Below are positions 43,136-52,851 of a stretch of 64,000 nt of DNA, one piece after another. Made by a program: the position numbers and the translations under genes. How positions within the stretch are numbered: position 1 is the stretch's first letter; every line of letters begins with the position of its first letter. Location: assembly GCF_039524015.1 (NCBI RefSeq), contig NZ_BAAAGF010000001.1:620001-684000 (forward strand), in the 5' to 3' direction. The notes beneath the pieces are model-generated. The model made no database searches. It was not told the DNA's origin and was given only the letters and a program-made list of their open reading frames with translations. Source of the stretch: Gaetbulibacter_B jejuensis (GTDB lineage: Bacteria; Bacteroidota; Bacteroidia; Flavobacteriales; Flavobacteriaceae).

Positions 43136-43160
43136 AAATGTAAGCAAATAAGTTACATTT
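43136..43160. promoter_or_regulatory. Perfect 8-bp dyad upstream of the DUF3108-TDO operon
   Basis: AAATGTAA-N9-TTACATTT is a perfect inverted repeat ending 17 nt before the DUF3108 start. It has no T tract and looks like an operator, perhaps for a regulator of the tryptophan dioxygenase operon. Confidence 0.45.
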
Positions 43161-43177
43161 ACAATCTTGTATAGATC

Positions 43178-43957
43178 ATGAAAAAATTACTACTTATAAT
43201 AGTTGCCCTGTCTTTTATGCAAACGTCTTTTGCTCAAGAGAAAACTGCATTTCAAGATGGAGAATGGTTTAAGTTTAGAATGAGTTACAGTGGCTTTTTA
43301 AAAGCTGGTAACGCAACATTAACAGTAGATGAAACTACCCTTAATGGTAAGCAAGTATACCATGTGGTTGGTAAAGGATGGACAACTGGAGCTATAAAGT
43401 GGTTTTTTAAAGTGAAAGATCGCTATGAAAGCTATTTTGATAAACAAACAGGACTTCCATATAAATTTATAAGAAAAATAGATGAAGGTGGTCACACAAA
43501 AGATATTGAAATAGACTTTGACCATAAAAAAAGGCAAGCTCATGTTGAAAATAAAAAACACAATACCAAAAAAGTAATTGCTACAGAGAAAGATGTACAA
43601 GATATGGTGTCTGCGTTTTATTTTTTACGTAATAACTATAAAACCGAATCTATAAAAGAAGGAGACATGGTCTCTCTTAATATGTTTTTCGATGAAGAAA
43701 ACTTCAATTTTAAATTGAAATTTCTAGGAAGAGAAACTATAGATACTGAATTTGGAAAAGTAAAAACACTAATATTCAGACCATACGTTATGGCAGGACG
43801 AGTGTTTAAAGAACAAGAAAGTTTGACGCTTTGGGTAAGTGCAGACGAAAATAAAATACCATTAAAAATTAAAGCAGATTTAGCTGTAGGATCATTAAGA
43901 GCAGACTTAGAAGCTTTTAAAGGACTAAAGCACTCCTTTCAAGTACAATTTGATTAA
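43178..43957 (+). CDS. DUF3108 domain protein
   Basis: The 259-residue exported protein has a signal peptide (LSFMQTSFAQ) and a DUF3108 body that is beta-rich, with TGAIKWFFKVKDRYESYFD and LPYKFIRKIDEGGHTKDIEI as conserved segments. The function of DUF3108 is unknown. It heads an operon with tryptophan 2,3-dioxygenase (4-nt gap), M23 peptidase and pgi. Confidence 0.85.
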   Translation: MKKLLLIIVALSFMQTSFAQEKTAFQDGEWFKFRMSYSGFLKAGNATLTVDETTLNGKQVYHVVGKGWTTGAIKWFFKVKDRYESYFDKQTGLPYKFIRKIDEGGHTKDIEIDFDHKKRQAHVENKKHNTKKVIATEKDVQDMVSAFYFLRNNYKTESIKEGDMVSLNMFFDEENFNFKLKFLGRETIDTEFGKVKTLIFRPYVMAGRVFKEQESLTLWVSADENKIPLKIKADLAVGSLRADLEAFKGLKHSFQVQFD

Positions 43958-43961
43958 TACC

Positions 43962-44894
43962 ATGTCTAACCAACAAGATTACGATACAATAATAGAAGCA
44001 CTTCAACAGAAGTACAAAGCCATAAATCAAGATACCGAAGACCATTTATATGGTCTTTTGTACAGTAAACCCATTACTTATTGGGATTATATTCAAACCG
44101 ATGCACTTTTAAGCCTACAAACGCAACGTACCACGTTACCAGATGAAATGGTGTTTATCGCCTATCATCAAATTAACGAGCTTATCTTTAAAATGATTTT
44201 GTGGGAAATTCAGCAAGTAGCCGAAAAAGAAGAATTAGATGCTACGTTCTTTGAAGGAAAAATAATGCGTATAAGTCGTTATTTTGATATGCTTACCACC
44301 TCATTCAATATTATGAGAGAAGGTATGGAAATAGAACAGTACATGAAGTTTAGATATACTTTAACACCTGCGAGTGGTTTTCAAAGTGCGCAATACAGAT
44401 TGGTTGAATTTGCTTCAACCGAATTGATAAATTTAATTGACTATAGGTTTAGAGCCTCTATTGATCGAAATACACCTTACACGCATGCTTTTGAGCATTT
44501 GTATTGGCAAGCAGCAGGTAAAGATTATAAAACTGGTAAAAAATCAACACTTTTAGTTAATTTTGAAAAACGCTACAAAGATGAGTTTTTAAGGTTTATG
44601 GAAAGTTATAATACCAAAAACCTTTGGACGCGTTTTAAAGAATTGCCAGAAAAAGATCAAAAAGATGAAGATCTTGTTAAGGCAATGAGACATTACGATT
44701 ACACTGTAAACGTTACATGGGTTATGGCGCATTACAACGCTGCAAAACACTATATTGAAAGCGGTACAGGTGATGGCGAAGCTACTGGAGGAAGCGATTG
44801 GAAAAAATACATGCACCCAAAATATCAAAGACGTATATTTTTTCCTGAACTTTGGACCAAAGAAGAATTGGATAATTGGGGAATGGACGTATAA
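43962..44894 (+). CDS. kynA: Tryptophan 2,3-dioxygenase-family protein
   Basis: I start at the ATG at 43962 (MSNQQDYDTIIEALQQKYKA), giving 310 residues; an in-frame TTG lies in the gene before. The helical haem enzyme cleaves L-tryptophan to N-formylkynurenine. The distal part shows DALLSLQTQRT and DEMVFIAYHQINELIFK; the proximal haem-His region is MAHYNAAKHYIESGTGDGEATGGS, with the ATGG loop. It is one gene from the tyrosine degradation enzymes. The family is clear; substrate specificity should be checked. Confidence 0.9.
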   Translation: MSNQQDYDTIIEALQQKYKAINQDTEDHLYGLLYSKPITYWDYIQTDALLSLQTQRTTLPDEMVFIAYHQINELIFKMILWEIQQVAEKEELDATFFEGKIMRISRYFDMLTTSFNIMREGMEIEQYMKFRYTLTPASGFQSAQYRLVEFASTELINLIDYRFRASIDRNTPYTHAFEHLYWQAAGKDYKTGKKSTLLVNFEKRYKDEFLRFMESYNTKNLWTRFKELPEKDQKDEDLVKAMRHYDYTVNVTWVMAHYNAAKHYIESGTGDGEATGGSDWKKYMHPKYQRRIFFPELWTKEELDNWGMDV

Positions 44895-44908
44895 AATCAA
44901 TCAAAATA

Positions 44909-46198
44909 ATGCAATCAAAAAAATTATTAATAGCACTTTTAATTTTCACTTCAATTTTATCATGTAAGGATGATGAAAAAGAAAAAATTGAAGAAGTTCC
45001 GCTACAAACCTTTGTTGAACCTGAAGGAATTAAAGAGTTTGGGTTTAATCTTAACGATTATATTGTAAAAAGAGACACTATTAAATCAGGAGATAGTTTT
45101 GGTGTTATCTTAGAAAGAAACAATTTAGGGTATCCAAAAATTTTTCAAATTGCTGAAAGAGCTAAAGATACTTTTGATATCACAAAACTGCAAGTAGGAA
45201 AACCTTATACCTTGTTATGCGCTAAAGATTCTATACAAACGCCTAGGTGTTTTATTTATCAACCTAATAAAGAAGAGTATGTGGTTGTGAATTTTCACGA
45301 TTCCATTCATGCTTACACTAGTCGAAAACCAATAAAGTATGTCGAAAAAGTTGCTACAGGAACTATTTCTAGCAATATTTCAGAAGCTTTAGAAGAGCAA
45401 GGTTTAAGCCCTAGATTAGCATTTAAAATGGCTGACGAAATATATGCTTGGACTATTGATTTTAGACGCTTACAACCAGGAGACAGGTTTAAAGTAATTT
45501 ATACTGATAAGTATATTGATGACAGTATTTATGCAGGTGTGCATAATATTAAAGCTGCCTTTTTTGAGCATAACAAAGAGCCTTTTTACGCATTTCAGTT
45601 TGAAACAGATTCTACTAAAGGTATTAAAGATTACTTTAACGAAGAAGCTAAAAACCTAAGAAGAGCCTTTTTAAAAATGCCTGTTAAGTATGGTAGATTG
45701 TCTTCTCGCTATAATTTAAAAAGACGTATAGCCTATTACGGTTATAAAATTAGACCTCACAAAGGAACAGACTTTGCTGCTCCTGTTGGTACTGAAATTA
45801 TGGCAACAGCAAATGGTACTGTAACTGAATCTAGACGAAAAGGAGGAAATGGTAATTATGTTAAGATTAGGCATAATGCAACCTACTCTACTCAATATTT
45901 GCACATGAGCAGACGAAAAGTTAAAGTAGGCGACTATGTAAAGCAAGGCGACGTTATCGGTTGGGTAGGAATGACAGGTAATACAGGAGGACCACACGTA
46001 TGTTATCGTTTTTGGAAAAACGGAAAACAAGTAGATCCTTTTAGAGAAAAACTACCTGAAGCTGAGCCAATTACTGATAGCTTAAAGGTTAGATATTTAG
46101 AATACATAAAACCAATAAGAACCCAATTGGATAATATTCTATTTGAAGAACAAGAACCTGAAATCGAATTAGCAATAGAGGACGATATAATATCATAA
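44909..46198 (+). CDS. M23-family peptidoglycan endopeptidase-like lipoprotein
   Basis: I start at 44909 (MQSKKLLIALLIFTSILSCKD; lipobox Cys19), giving 429 residues. A LysM-like or OapA-type region (about residues 40-230) precedes the M23 domain (about 270-400). Zinc ligands are His284 and Asp288 in RPHKGTDFAAPVGT, and the HxH motif reads PHVCYRF, so the third ligand position is Cys365 instead of His. It probably acts on cell-wall cross-links. It sits between the TDO gene (14 nt) and pgi (7 nt). Confidence 0.85.
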   Translation: MQSKKLLIALLIFTSILSCKDDEKEKIEEVPLQTFVEPEGIKEFGFNLNDYIVKRDTIKSGDSFGVILERNNLGYPKIFQIAERAKDTFDITKLQVGKPYTLLCAKDSIQTPRCFIYQPNKEEYVVVNFHDSIHAYTSRKPIKYVEKVATGTISSNISEALEEQGLSPRLAFKMADEIYAWTIDFRRLQPGDRFKVIYTDKYIDDSIYAGVHNIKAAFFEHNKEPFYAFQFETDSTKGIKDYFNEEAKNLRRAFLKMPVKYGRLSSRYNLKRRIAYYGYKIRPHKGTDFAAPVGTEIMATANGTVTESRRKGGNGNYVKIRHNATYSTQYLHMSRRKVKVGDYVKQGDVIGWVGMTGNTGGPHVCYRFWKNGKQVDPFREKLPEAEPITDSLKVRYLEYIKPIRTQLDNILFEEQEPEIELAIEDDIIS

Positions 46199-46205
46199 GT
46201 ATATA

Positions 46206-47828
46206 ATGGCACTAAAAACAATCAACCCTACAACTACAAAATCTTGGAAAAAATTAGAAGAGCATTTTAACAATGTTAAAGATGTTCACATGAAGCAATG
46301 GTTTGCTCAAGATGCAGAAAGAGCAAATAAAATGACCATAAAATGGGAAGATTTTTATGTAGACTATTCTAAAAACAGAATAACTGAAGAAACGCTAAAC
46401 CTTTTACTAGAGTTAGCTAATGAAGTTGATTTAAAAGATGCTATTTCAAAATATTTTGAAGGCGATATCATTAACGAAACCGAAGGAAGAGCGGTACTTC
46501 ATACTGCTTTAAGAGCTCCAAAAACAGCTGAGGTTTTAGTAGATGGAGAAAATGTTATCCCAGAAATTTATAGTGTTAAAGAAAAGATTAAAGATTTCAC
46601 TAATAAAATTGTTAATGCCGAATTAAAAGGATATACAGGAAAAGCTTTTACTGATGTTGTAAACATTGGTATAGGTGGTTCCGATTTGGGTCCTGCAATG
46701 GTAGTCGATTCTTTGTCATATTATAAAAATCATTTAAAAACGCATTTTGTAAGTAATGTAGATGGAGATCATGTTAATGAAGTTATCAAAAACTTAAATC
46801 CAGAAACAACACTATTTGTTATAGTGTCCAAAACATTCACCACACAAGAAACGCTTTCTAACGCAACAACTATTAGAAAATGGTTTTTAGAAAAAGCGCC
46901 AGATAATGCAGTTGCTAAACATTTTGTAGCTGTATCTACAAATATTGAAAAAGTAAAAGCTTTTGGTATTGACGAAAACAATATTTTTCCAATGTGGAAT
47001 TGGGTAGGTGGTCGTTTTTCGCTTTGGAGTGCTGTAGGACTATCAATTAGTTTGTCGGTTGGTTTTGAAAACTTTGATAAACTGCTTCAAGGAGCTCATA
47101 AAATGGATGAGCATTTCAAGACTGAAGACTTTGATAAAAATATACCAGTAATTGCAGGCTTGTTAAGTGTGTGGTACAATAACTTTTTTAATGTAGAAAC
47201 CGAAGCCATTATCCCTTATACACAATACTTAAACCAGTTTGCTACCTATTTGCAACAAGGTATAATGGAAAGTAATGGAAAAAGTATTGACAGAAGCGGA
47301 GAACCTATAAACTACCAAACAGGAACTATTATTTGGGGAGAACCAGGAACTAATTCGCAGCACGCATTTTTTCAATTAATACATCAAGGTACAAAAATAA
47401 TTCCTGCAGAATTTATAGGTTTTGCTAAATCTTTACACGGTAATCAAGACCATCAAGATAAGTTAATATCTAACTTTATTGCGCAAACCGAAGCCTTGTT
47501 AAATGGTAAATCAAAAGAGCAAGTAATTGCTGAAGGTGCTCCTGAAAAATTAGTGCCTTTTAAAATATTTGAAGGTAACAAGCCTACAACTACAATTTTA
47601 ATAAACCAATTAACACCTGAAAGCTTAGGAAAGCTAATTTCATTATACGAGCATAAAATATTCGTTCAAGGTGTAATTTGGAACATTTTTAGCTACGATC
47701 AGTTTGGTGTAGAGCTTGGTAAGCAACTGGCAAATGCAATTTTAAAAGACATTGACGAAAAAGAAATTGTTAATAAACACGATGCATCTACGCTTAACCT
47801 TTTAAAATTCTACAAAAATTTAACATAA
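46206..47828 (+). CDS. pgi: Glucose-6-phosphate isomerase
   Basis: The 540-residue enzyme interconverts glucose 6-phosphate and fructose 6-phosphate in glycolysis. Conserved motifs are GIGGSDLGPAMV (about residue 155), FPMWNWVGGRFSLWSAVGLS (about 265) and the C-terminal FSYDQFGVELGKQLA with the catalytic lysine. It is the last gene of the DUF3108-kynA-M23-pgi run. Confidence 0.97.
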   Translation: MALKTINPTTTKSWKKLEEHFNNVKDVHMKQWFAQDAERANKMTIKWEDFYVDYSKNRITEETLNLLLELANEVDLKDAISKYFEGDIINETEGRAVLHTALRAPKTAEVLVDGENVIPEIYSVKEKIKDFTNKIVNAELKGYTGKAFTDVVNIGIGGSDLGPAMVVDSLSYYKNHLKTHFVSNVDGDHVNEVIKNLNPETTLFVIVSKTFTTQETLSNATTIRKWFLEKAPDNAVAKHFVAVSTNIEKVKAFGIDENNIFPMWNWVGGRFSLWSAVGLSISLSVGFENFDKLLQGAHKMDEHFKTEDFDKNIPVIAGLLSVWYNNFFNVETEAIIPYTQYLNQFATYLQQGIMESNGKSIDRSGEPINYQTGTIIWGEPGTNSQHAFFQLIHQGTKIIPAEFIGFAKSLHGNQDHQDKLISNFIAQTEALLNGKSKEQVIAEGAPEKLVPFKIFEGNKPTTTILINQLTPESLGKLISLYEHKIFVQGVIWNIFSYDQFGVELGKQLANAILKDIDEKEIVNKHDASTLNLLKFYKNLT

Positions 47829-47948
47829 AAATTGTTAAAAAGTTCTTGATAGTTTAAAGGCGTTAATAACTGATAACCTCAATATTATAGGTAACTTCTA
47901 TCGGTTTAATTCTTAACATTTAGGTAATATATTATTTCCTTTAATGCG

Positions 47949-47956
47949 TAATTTTG
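47949..47956 (+). promoter_or_regulatory. -7 box of the receptor-lipoprotein operon
   Basis: TAATTTTG is a perfect TAnnTTTG box 36 nt before the receptor's start codon. Confidence 0.6.
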
Positions 47957-47991
47957 CCAAAAAACTAATTCAAATTTTTTAATAATTCAGT

Positions 47992-50556
47992 ATGAAAAAA
48001 ATTACTCAATTTTTATCGATTGTCGTACTAATGCTTTTTACGACAATTGCTTTTTCACAAAGCACTATTACAGGTAAAGTTATTGGTTCAGACATGAATG
48101 AACCATTACCTGGAGCAAATGTTATTGAGAAAGGAACATCAAACGGAACAACAACAAACTTTGATGGAGAATTTTCAATTACAACTAAAGCATCTTCGGG
48201 TGAGATTACTATTACTTATGTTGGTTACACAACAAAGACTATTGCTTTTAATGGTAATCAAGATTTAGGTGAAATCATTTTACAATCTAGCGAAGTAGGT
48301 TTACAAGAAGTACAAATTATTGCTTCTGTAGCAGTAGACAGAAAAACACCTGTTGCTGTATCTACTGTTAAGGCTGCTGACATTGAGTTAAAATTAGGAA
48401 CTCAAGAATTTCCTGAAGTATTAAAATCTACTCCAGGTGTATATGCAACTAAGTCTGGTGGTGGATTTGGTGACGGTCGTATTAACTTACGTGGGTTTAC
48501 GTCTGAAAACGTAGCTGTAATGATTAATGGTGTACCAGTAAACGATATGGAGAATGGTCAAGTATACTGGAGTAACTGGGCTGGTTTATCTGATGTTACA
48601 AGCTCAATGCAAGTACAAAGAGGTTTAGGAGCTGCAAGAGTAGCTGTGCCTTCTGTTGGTGGAACTATCAACATTTTAACTAAAACTACTGATGTTGAAG
48701 CTGGTGGAAATTTTTACACAACTTTAGGTAACGATGGTTACAAGAAATTTGGAGTGACTTATTCTACTGGTTTAATGGATAACGGTTTTGCTGCAACAGT
48801 TTCTGCTTCTAAAACAGATGGTGAAGGATATGTAGATGGAACTCAATTTAATGCTGTTTCTTATTTTGTTAACTTATCTAAGCAAATTAATGACGCACAC
48901 AAATTATCTTTCACAGCTTTTGGAGCTAAACAACGTCACGGTCAAAGACAAAACCGTCATACAATTGCAACTTATAGAGATAGCGAAAGAGGTAAAAAAT
49001 ACAACTCTGATTGGGGTTACAAAAATGGAGAAGTTGCTTTTATAGAAGATAACTTTTACCACAAACCACAAATATCTTTAAACCACTATTGGGATATAAA
49101 TGATAACACTAGTCTTTCTACTGCAGCTTACGTTTCTTTTGGCTCTGGTGGAGGAGGAGGAACTCTTGGTAGCGATGGTGAAGTTGCTGGAGATGGTAGA
49201 TCTAAATTTACTAGTGATGACTATCGAATAGGAGAGTTTGGTCCTTTAGATTTCGACAGAATAATTGACGAAAACATTGCTCTTGGAGCTAACGGTTCAA
49301 CTGCAGCATTAAGAGCTTCTCGTAATGACCACAACTGGTTTGGAGTTATTTCTACATTAAAAACTAACCTTAACGATGATTTAGTACTTTTAGGAGGTTT
49401 AGACTTTAGAAATTATAAAGGTATTCACTTTAGAGAAGTAACTGATTTATTAGGAGGTCAATTCATTATCAACGAAGATAACGTAAACAACCCAACAGGA
49501 ATTGCTAGAGTAGGTGATAAAATTTCTTACTATAACGATGGTCTTGTAGGTTGGGTTGGAGCTTTTGCTCAGTTAGAGTATGACGTTAATGAAAAATTCA
49601 ACACATTTATTGCATTAAACGCGTCTAACACTTCTTACAAAAGAAAAGATTACTTCTTATACACTCCAGACGATCCATTAAGAGAGACTGATCGTTACAA
49701 CTTCTTCGGTTTTGGAGCAAAAGGAGGTGCTAACTATAGACTTACTGATAACCACAACGTATTTGTTAACTTAGGATACTTTGAAAAAGCTGCCGATTTT
49801 GACGCTGTATTCCCTAACTTTAACAATGAGGAAATTAATGAGGATGCTGAAAACCAAAAAATTCTAAGTTTTGAGTTAGGATATGGATATAGAAGTGATA
49901 AGTTATCTGCAAATGTTAACTTATACAGAACAGCTTGGAGAGATAGAACAGAGACAATCGGTTTCCAATTAAATGAAGACGAAACAGGGTTTGCTAATAT
50001 TTTAGGAATTAACGCTGTTCACCAAGGTATTGAGGTAGACTTTGTATATAGAGCTACTGATAAATTAGATATCACTGGTATGGCGTCTTTAGGAGACTGG
50101 AGATGGGAAGAAGATGTAACAGGTGTTCAAATCTTAAATGAAGAGCAAGAAGTGGTTGATACAGTAGACTTATATATCGAAGATACTCCTGTAGGAGATG
50201 CTGCTCAAACTACTTTAGCTTTAGGTATTAACTATAAATTTGGTGCTGATACTAGATTAATAGTAGATTATAATTATTTTGATCGTTTATATGCTGATTT
50301 TGACCCAAGTGATAGAGGTACTGAAGGTGCTCCAGATCCATGGGAAGTTCCAGCGTATGGTGTTTTTGATGCTGCATTAACTCACGGTTTCTCTTTTGGA
50401 GAGTTCGATGCTTCTTTAACAGCGAGAATAAACAACGTATTTGATACTGAATACATTGCTGATGCTTTAGACGGAACAGGTTCTAATGCTCAAACAGCAC
50501 TTGTTTATTACGGATTTGGAAGAACATTTAGTGTAGGCGCAAAACTTAAATTTTAA
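47992..50556 (+). CDS. TonB-dependent receptor with CarboxypepD_reg domain
   Basis: The 854-residue protein has a signal peptide (FTTIAFSQ), a CarboxypepD_reg-like domain (about residues 23-105), a plug domain (about 115-225, with INLRGFTSENVAVMINGVPV) and a barrel ending in FSVGAKLKF. It resembles FecA/CirA-type receptors more than SusC. The lipoprotein gene 12 nt downstream is its likely surface partner. The ligand is unknown. Confidence 0.9.
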   Translation: MKKITQFLSIVVLMLFTTIAFSQSTITGKVIGSDMNEPLPGANVIEKGTSNGTTTNFDGEFSITTKASSGEITITYVGYTTKTIAFNGNQDLGEIILQSSEVGLQEVQIIASVAVDRKTPVAVSTVKAADIELKLGTQEFPEVLKSTPGVYATKSGGGFGDGRINLRGFTSENVAVMINGVPVNDMENGQVYWSNWAGLSDVTSSMQVQRGLGAARVAVPSVGGTINILTKTTDVEAGGNFYTTLGNDGYKKFGVTYSTGLMDNGFAATVSASKTDGEGYVDGTQFNAVSYFVNLSKQINDAHKLSFTAFGAKQRHGQRQNRHTIATYRDSERGKKYNSDWGYKNGEVAFIEDNFYHKPQISLNHYWDINDNTSLSTAAYVSFGSGGGGGTLGSDGEVAGDGRSKFTSDDYRIGEFGPLDFDRIIDENIALGANGSTAALRASRNDHNWFGVISTLKTNLNDDLVLLGGLDFRNYKGIHFREVTDLLGGQFIINEDNVNNPTGIARVGDKISYYNDGLVGWVGAFAQLEYDVNEKFNTFIALNASNTSYKRKDYFLYTPDDPLRETDRYNFFGFGAKGGANYRLTDNHNVFVNLGYFEKAADFDAVFPNFNNEEINEDAENQKILSFELGYGYRSDKLSANVNLYRTAWRDRTETIGFQLNEDETGFANILGINAVHQGIEVDFVYRATDKLDITGMASLGDWRWEEDVTGVQILNEEQEVVDTVDLYIEDTPVGDAAQTTLALGINYKFGADTRLIVDYNYFDRLYADFDPSDRGTEGAPDPWEVPAYGVFDAALTHGFSFGEFDASLTARINNVFDTEYIADALDGTGSNAQTALVYYGFGRTFSVGAKLKF

Positions 50557-50568
50557 AAAAATAGAACA

Positions 50569-52218
50569 ATGAAAAGAATAGTTTATTTATTAACAATTGT
50601 AGGAATCATCTTTGTAGGATGTAATCCTATGGAAGACATCAATAATGAGATAGATGCAATTGACAACCCAGTTGTTGGAAATGCAGAATACACATTAACA
50701 GATGATGATTACGAAGATCTTGAACTAGGTTTTGGTAGCTTCGACTCTGAAGACCAAGCTAGAGAATTGTTACCAGATTTCCTTGCAGGATTATACCCAT
50801 TTTGGGGAGATGGTTCATCAGTAGTAGTAGGGTACAACCTTTATGTTGGAAATGCTGAAGGTGTAAGTGATTTTACTGGAGCTGATATTTATGAATTCAC
50901 AAATTCTGATTATGCTACAACAGGTAGTGATGCTTTTGGTTTCTATCCTAATGTAAATGCTACTAACGAAATTCCTGCAATATTAGATGCTCAAATAGCT
51001 AGTCCAACTGAAGGACAAATAGTTTTAGCTAAATACGATCAATATACAGAAACTCCTGAAGTAGGTTTAGCTGACTTAGTAGCTTACAACTTTGCAGGAA
51101 GCATGGAAGGATGGACTGTTGCTGAAGAATCAGGAGCTGATGATGTTTGGACTTCTCAATCAGGATATGTTCAAGGTAACGGATATTTTGGAACTCAAAT
51201 AGCTAATGAAGAGTGGTTAGTATCGCCTTCAATTGATTTATCAGGAGAAAGTGATTTGAAATTCCAAATCACTCAAGAGTTAGATTTCGCTGGAGATACA
51301 TCTTTAATCAAAATCTTAGTTTCAACTGATTATACTGATGATGTTTTAACTGCAACTTGGGATGAAATTACTTTAGCTAACCCAGCAACAGGTGATATGG
51401 CTTCTTCCGAAGATTATGATTTTTCAGCTTATGATGGAGAAACAATTAACGTTGCATTTAGATATGAGTCAACTGATAGTGATGCTGCTAGATGGAGAAT
51501 TGCAAGTTTAAAAATTAAAACTCTTGGTGCAACAGGAGACACTAACTCTAAAGGAGAATACTTTATGTATTCTGGAGGTACTTGGGTAGCTGTTGAAGGT
51601 GTATACTATTTAAGTTCTGATGATTTTGATGCAATGGGAGAAGGTTCTGGTCAACCAGGTCAATACGATAACTTTAGTAGTTCTGTATCACCAAACAACT
51701 ACTTGCCAGCGTTTATGGAAATCACTTTCCCTTACGGTCAAGAAGATGAAGAAATGTTTATTATTTATGACTATTTCTCTAGTTCTACTGGAGCGCAAAT
51801 TAGAGGAAACCTTTACACTGTAACTGACGGTGTTTGGACAGGTCACGAGTCTACTATCGAAACAACTTTACAGTTTGGACATGATGGTACTGAGTGGCTA
51901 CCTGATAACACAATTCAATACACATTAACAGGAACTGATTACTCTTACGTAGCAACAAATTATGCTGAAGTAGAAGGGTTTGAAGCTGCTGCAGGTAACT
52001 TAGCATCATTTGGTAACTTTAACAGAACTGGTGGTGGTACTAGCTGGAGTGATGAAATGATGTTTACTGTATTAACAGATTTATTAGCTAATGTTATTGC
52101 TCCTACTGCTGAAGAAGGTCAAAAATATGTATTAAGCTATGATGTATATGTTGGTAGTGGTGCAGTTGAATCTTTAAGCCTTATCAAAGAAGGTGGTGAG
52201 TGGATATTGAACGAATAA
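50569..52218 (+). CDS. Surface lipoprotein with choice-of-anchor-J-like domain
   Basis: The 549-residue protein has a lipobox (GIIFVGC, Cys18) and a middle beta-sandwich (about residues 175-315) with MEGWTVAEESGADDVW, EEWLVSPSIDLSGES and FRYESTDSDAARWRIASLKI, as in choice-of-anchor-J/MAM-like carbohydrate- or protein-binding domains. No catalytic motif is seen. It follows a TonB receptor and takes the SusD position without being SusD-like. It ends before a strong terminator. Confidence 0.78.
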   Translation: MKRIVYLLTIVGIIFVGCNPMEDINNEIDAIDNPVVGNAEYTLTDDDYEDLELGFGSFDSEDQARELLPDFLAGLYPFWGDGSSVVVGYNLYVGNAEGVSDFTGADIYEFTNSDYATTGSDAFGFYPNVNATNEIPAILDAQIASPTEGQIVLAKYDQYTETPEVGLADLVAYNFAGSMEGWTVAEESGADDVWTSQSGYVQGNGYFGTQIANEEWLVSPSIDLSGESDLKFQITQELDFAGDTSLIKILVSTDYTDDVLTATWDEITLANPATGDMASSEDYDFSAYDGETINVAFRYESTDSDAARWRIASLKIKTLGATGDTNSKGEYFMYSGGTWVAVEGVYYLSSDDFDAMGEGSGQPGQYDNFSSSVSPNNYLPAFMEITFPYGQEDEEMFIIYDYFSSSTGAQIRGNLYTVTDGVWTGHESTIETTLQFGHDGTEWLPDNTIQYTLTGTDYSYVATNYAEVEGFEAAAGNLASFGNFNRTGGGTSWSDEMMFTVLTDLLANVIAPTAEEGQKYVLSYDVYVGSGAVESLSLIKEGGEWILNE

Positions 52219-52233
52219 TAACAGATATCACTA

Positions 52234-52274
52234 TAAAAAAAAACCGCTGAAATACTTCAGCGGTTTTTTTTTAT
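52234..52274. terminator. Bidirectional terminator between the lipoprotein gene and gldD
   Basis: An A run, a 9-bp stem ACCGCTGAA/TTCAGCGGT with a 4-nt loop and a run of ten T serve both converging genes. Confidence 0.92.
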
Positions 52275-52275
52275 T

Positions 52276-52851
52276 TTATTGTCTCCATTTTATGGTTTCC
52301 ATTATGTGCTTAATGTCGTTTTTTAAATACACAGCAGCAGGATAAATGGAGTCGTAATTAGGTTTTGCATAAAAGTAAAGTGACCCTGTTAAAAAGTGAT
52401 TAATGCTATCAGTAACATAAAATTGAGATTGCGATGCAGCATTACCACCAACCTCATAAAACATTCCAAAAACGCTTTGCTTTTCATTCTCATAAGGCTG
52501 TTCAACGATTTCATCAGCTTTACTAACATGTTTTAGAGTTAAACTTTGAGCATCTCTTAGTAAATTGTTTAAGTTGTCTTCGGTAACTTTTTTATAGGTA
52601 AGATAGATAGTTCCTTTCATTGAAGGATAGTTTATATCAATACCATAAGCATTTCTATTCTCGTCAATTTTAATTGAAGAAATACTATCAGAAAGTGTAT
52701 TTTTTTCAAATGAAAACGGAAGAATAGTGTTTGTGCGCTTATACTCAGCAGCAGGATAATCTAAACGAAGATAACCATTAGGTTTTGGTACTGGATCGTC
52801 GCCACAAGACATGCATAAACTTGCTAAGACAGGTAAAATGAGCTTCTTCAT
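52276..52851 (-). CDS. gldD: Gliding motility lipoprotein GldD
   Basis: The 191-residue protein has a lipobox (SLCMSC, Cys16), the conserved GYLRLDYPAAEY segment (about residue 26) and the expected length. GldD is required for gliding and type IX secretion in Flavobacterium. It abuts the gldE gene by a one-base overlap, the arrangement known from F. johnsoniae. Confidence 0.93.
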   Translation of the reverse strand: MKKLILPVLASLCMSCGDDPVPKPNGYLRLDYPAAEYKRTNTILPFSFEKNTLSDSISSIKIDENRNAYGIDINYPSMKGTIYLTYKKVTEDNLNNLLRDAQSLTLKHVSKADEIVEQPYENEKQSVFGMFYEVGGNAASQSQFYVTDSINHFLTGSLYFYAKPNYDSIYPAAVYLKNDIKHIMETIKWRQ

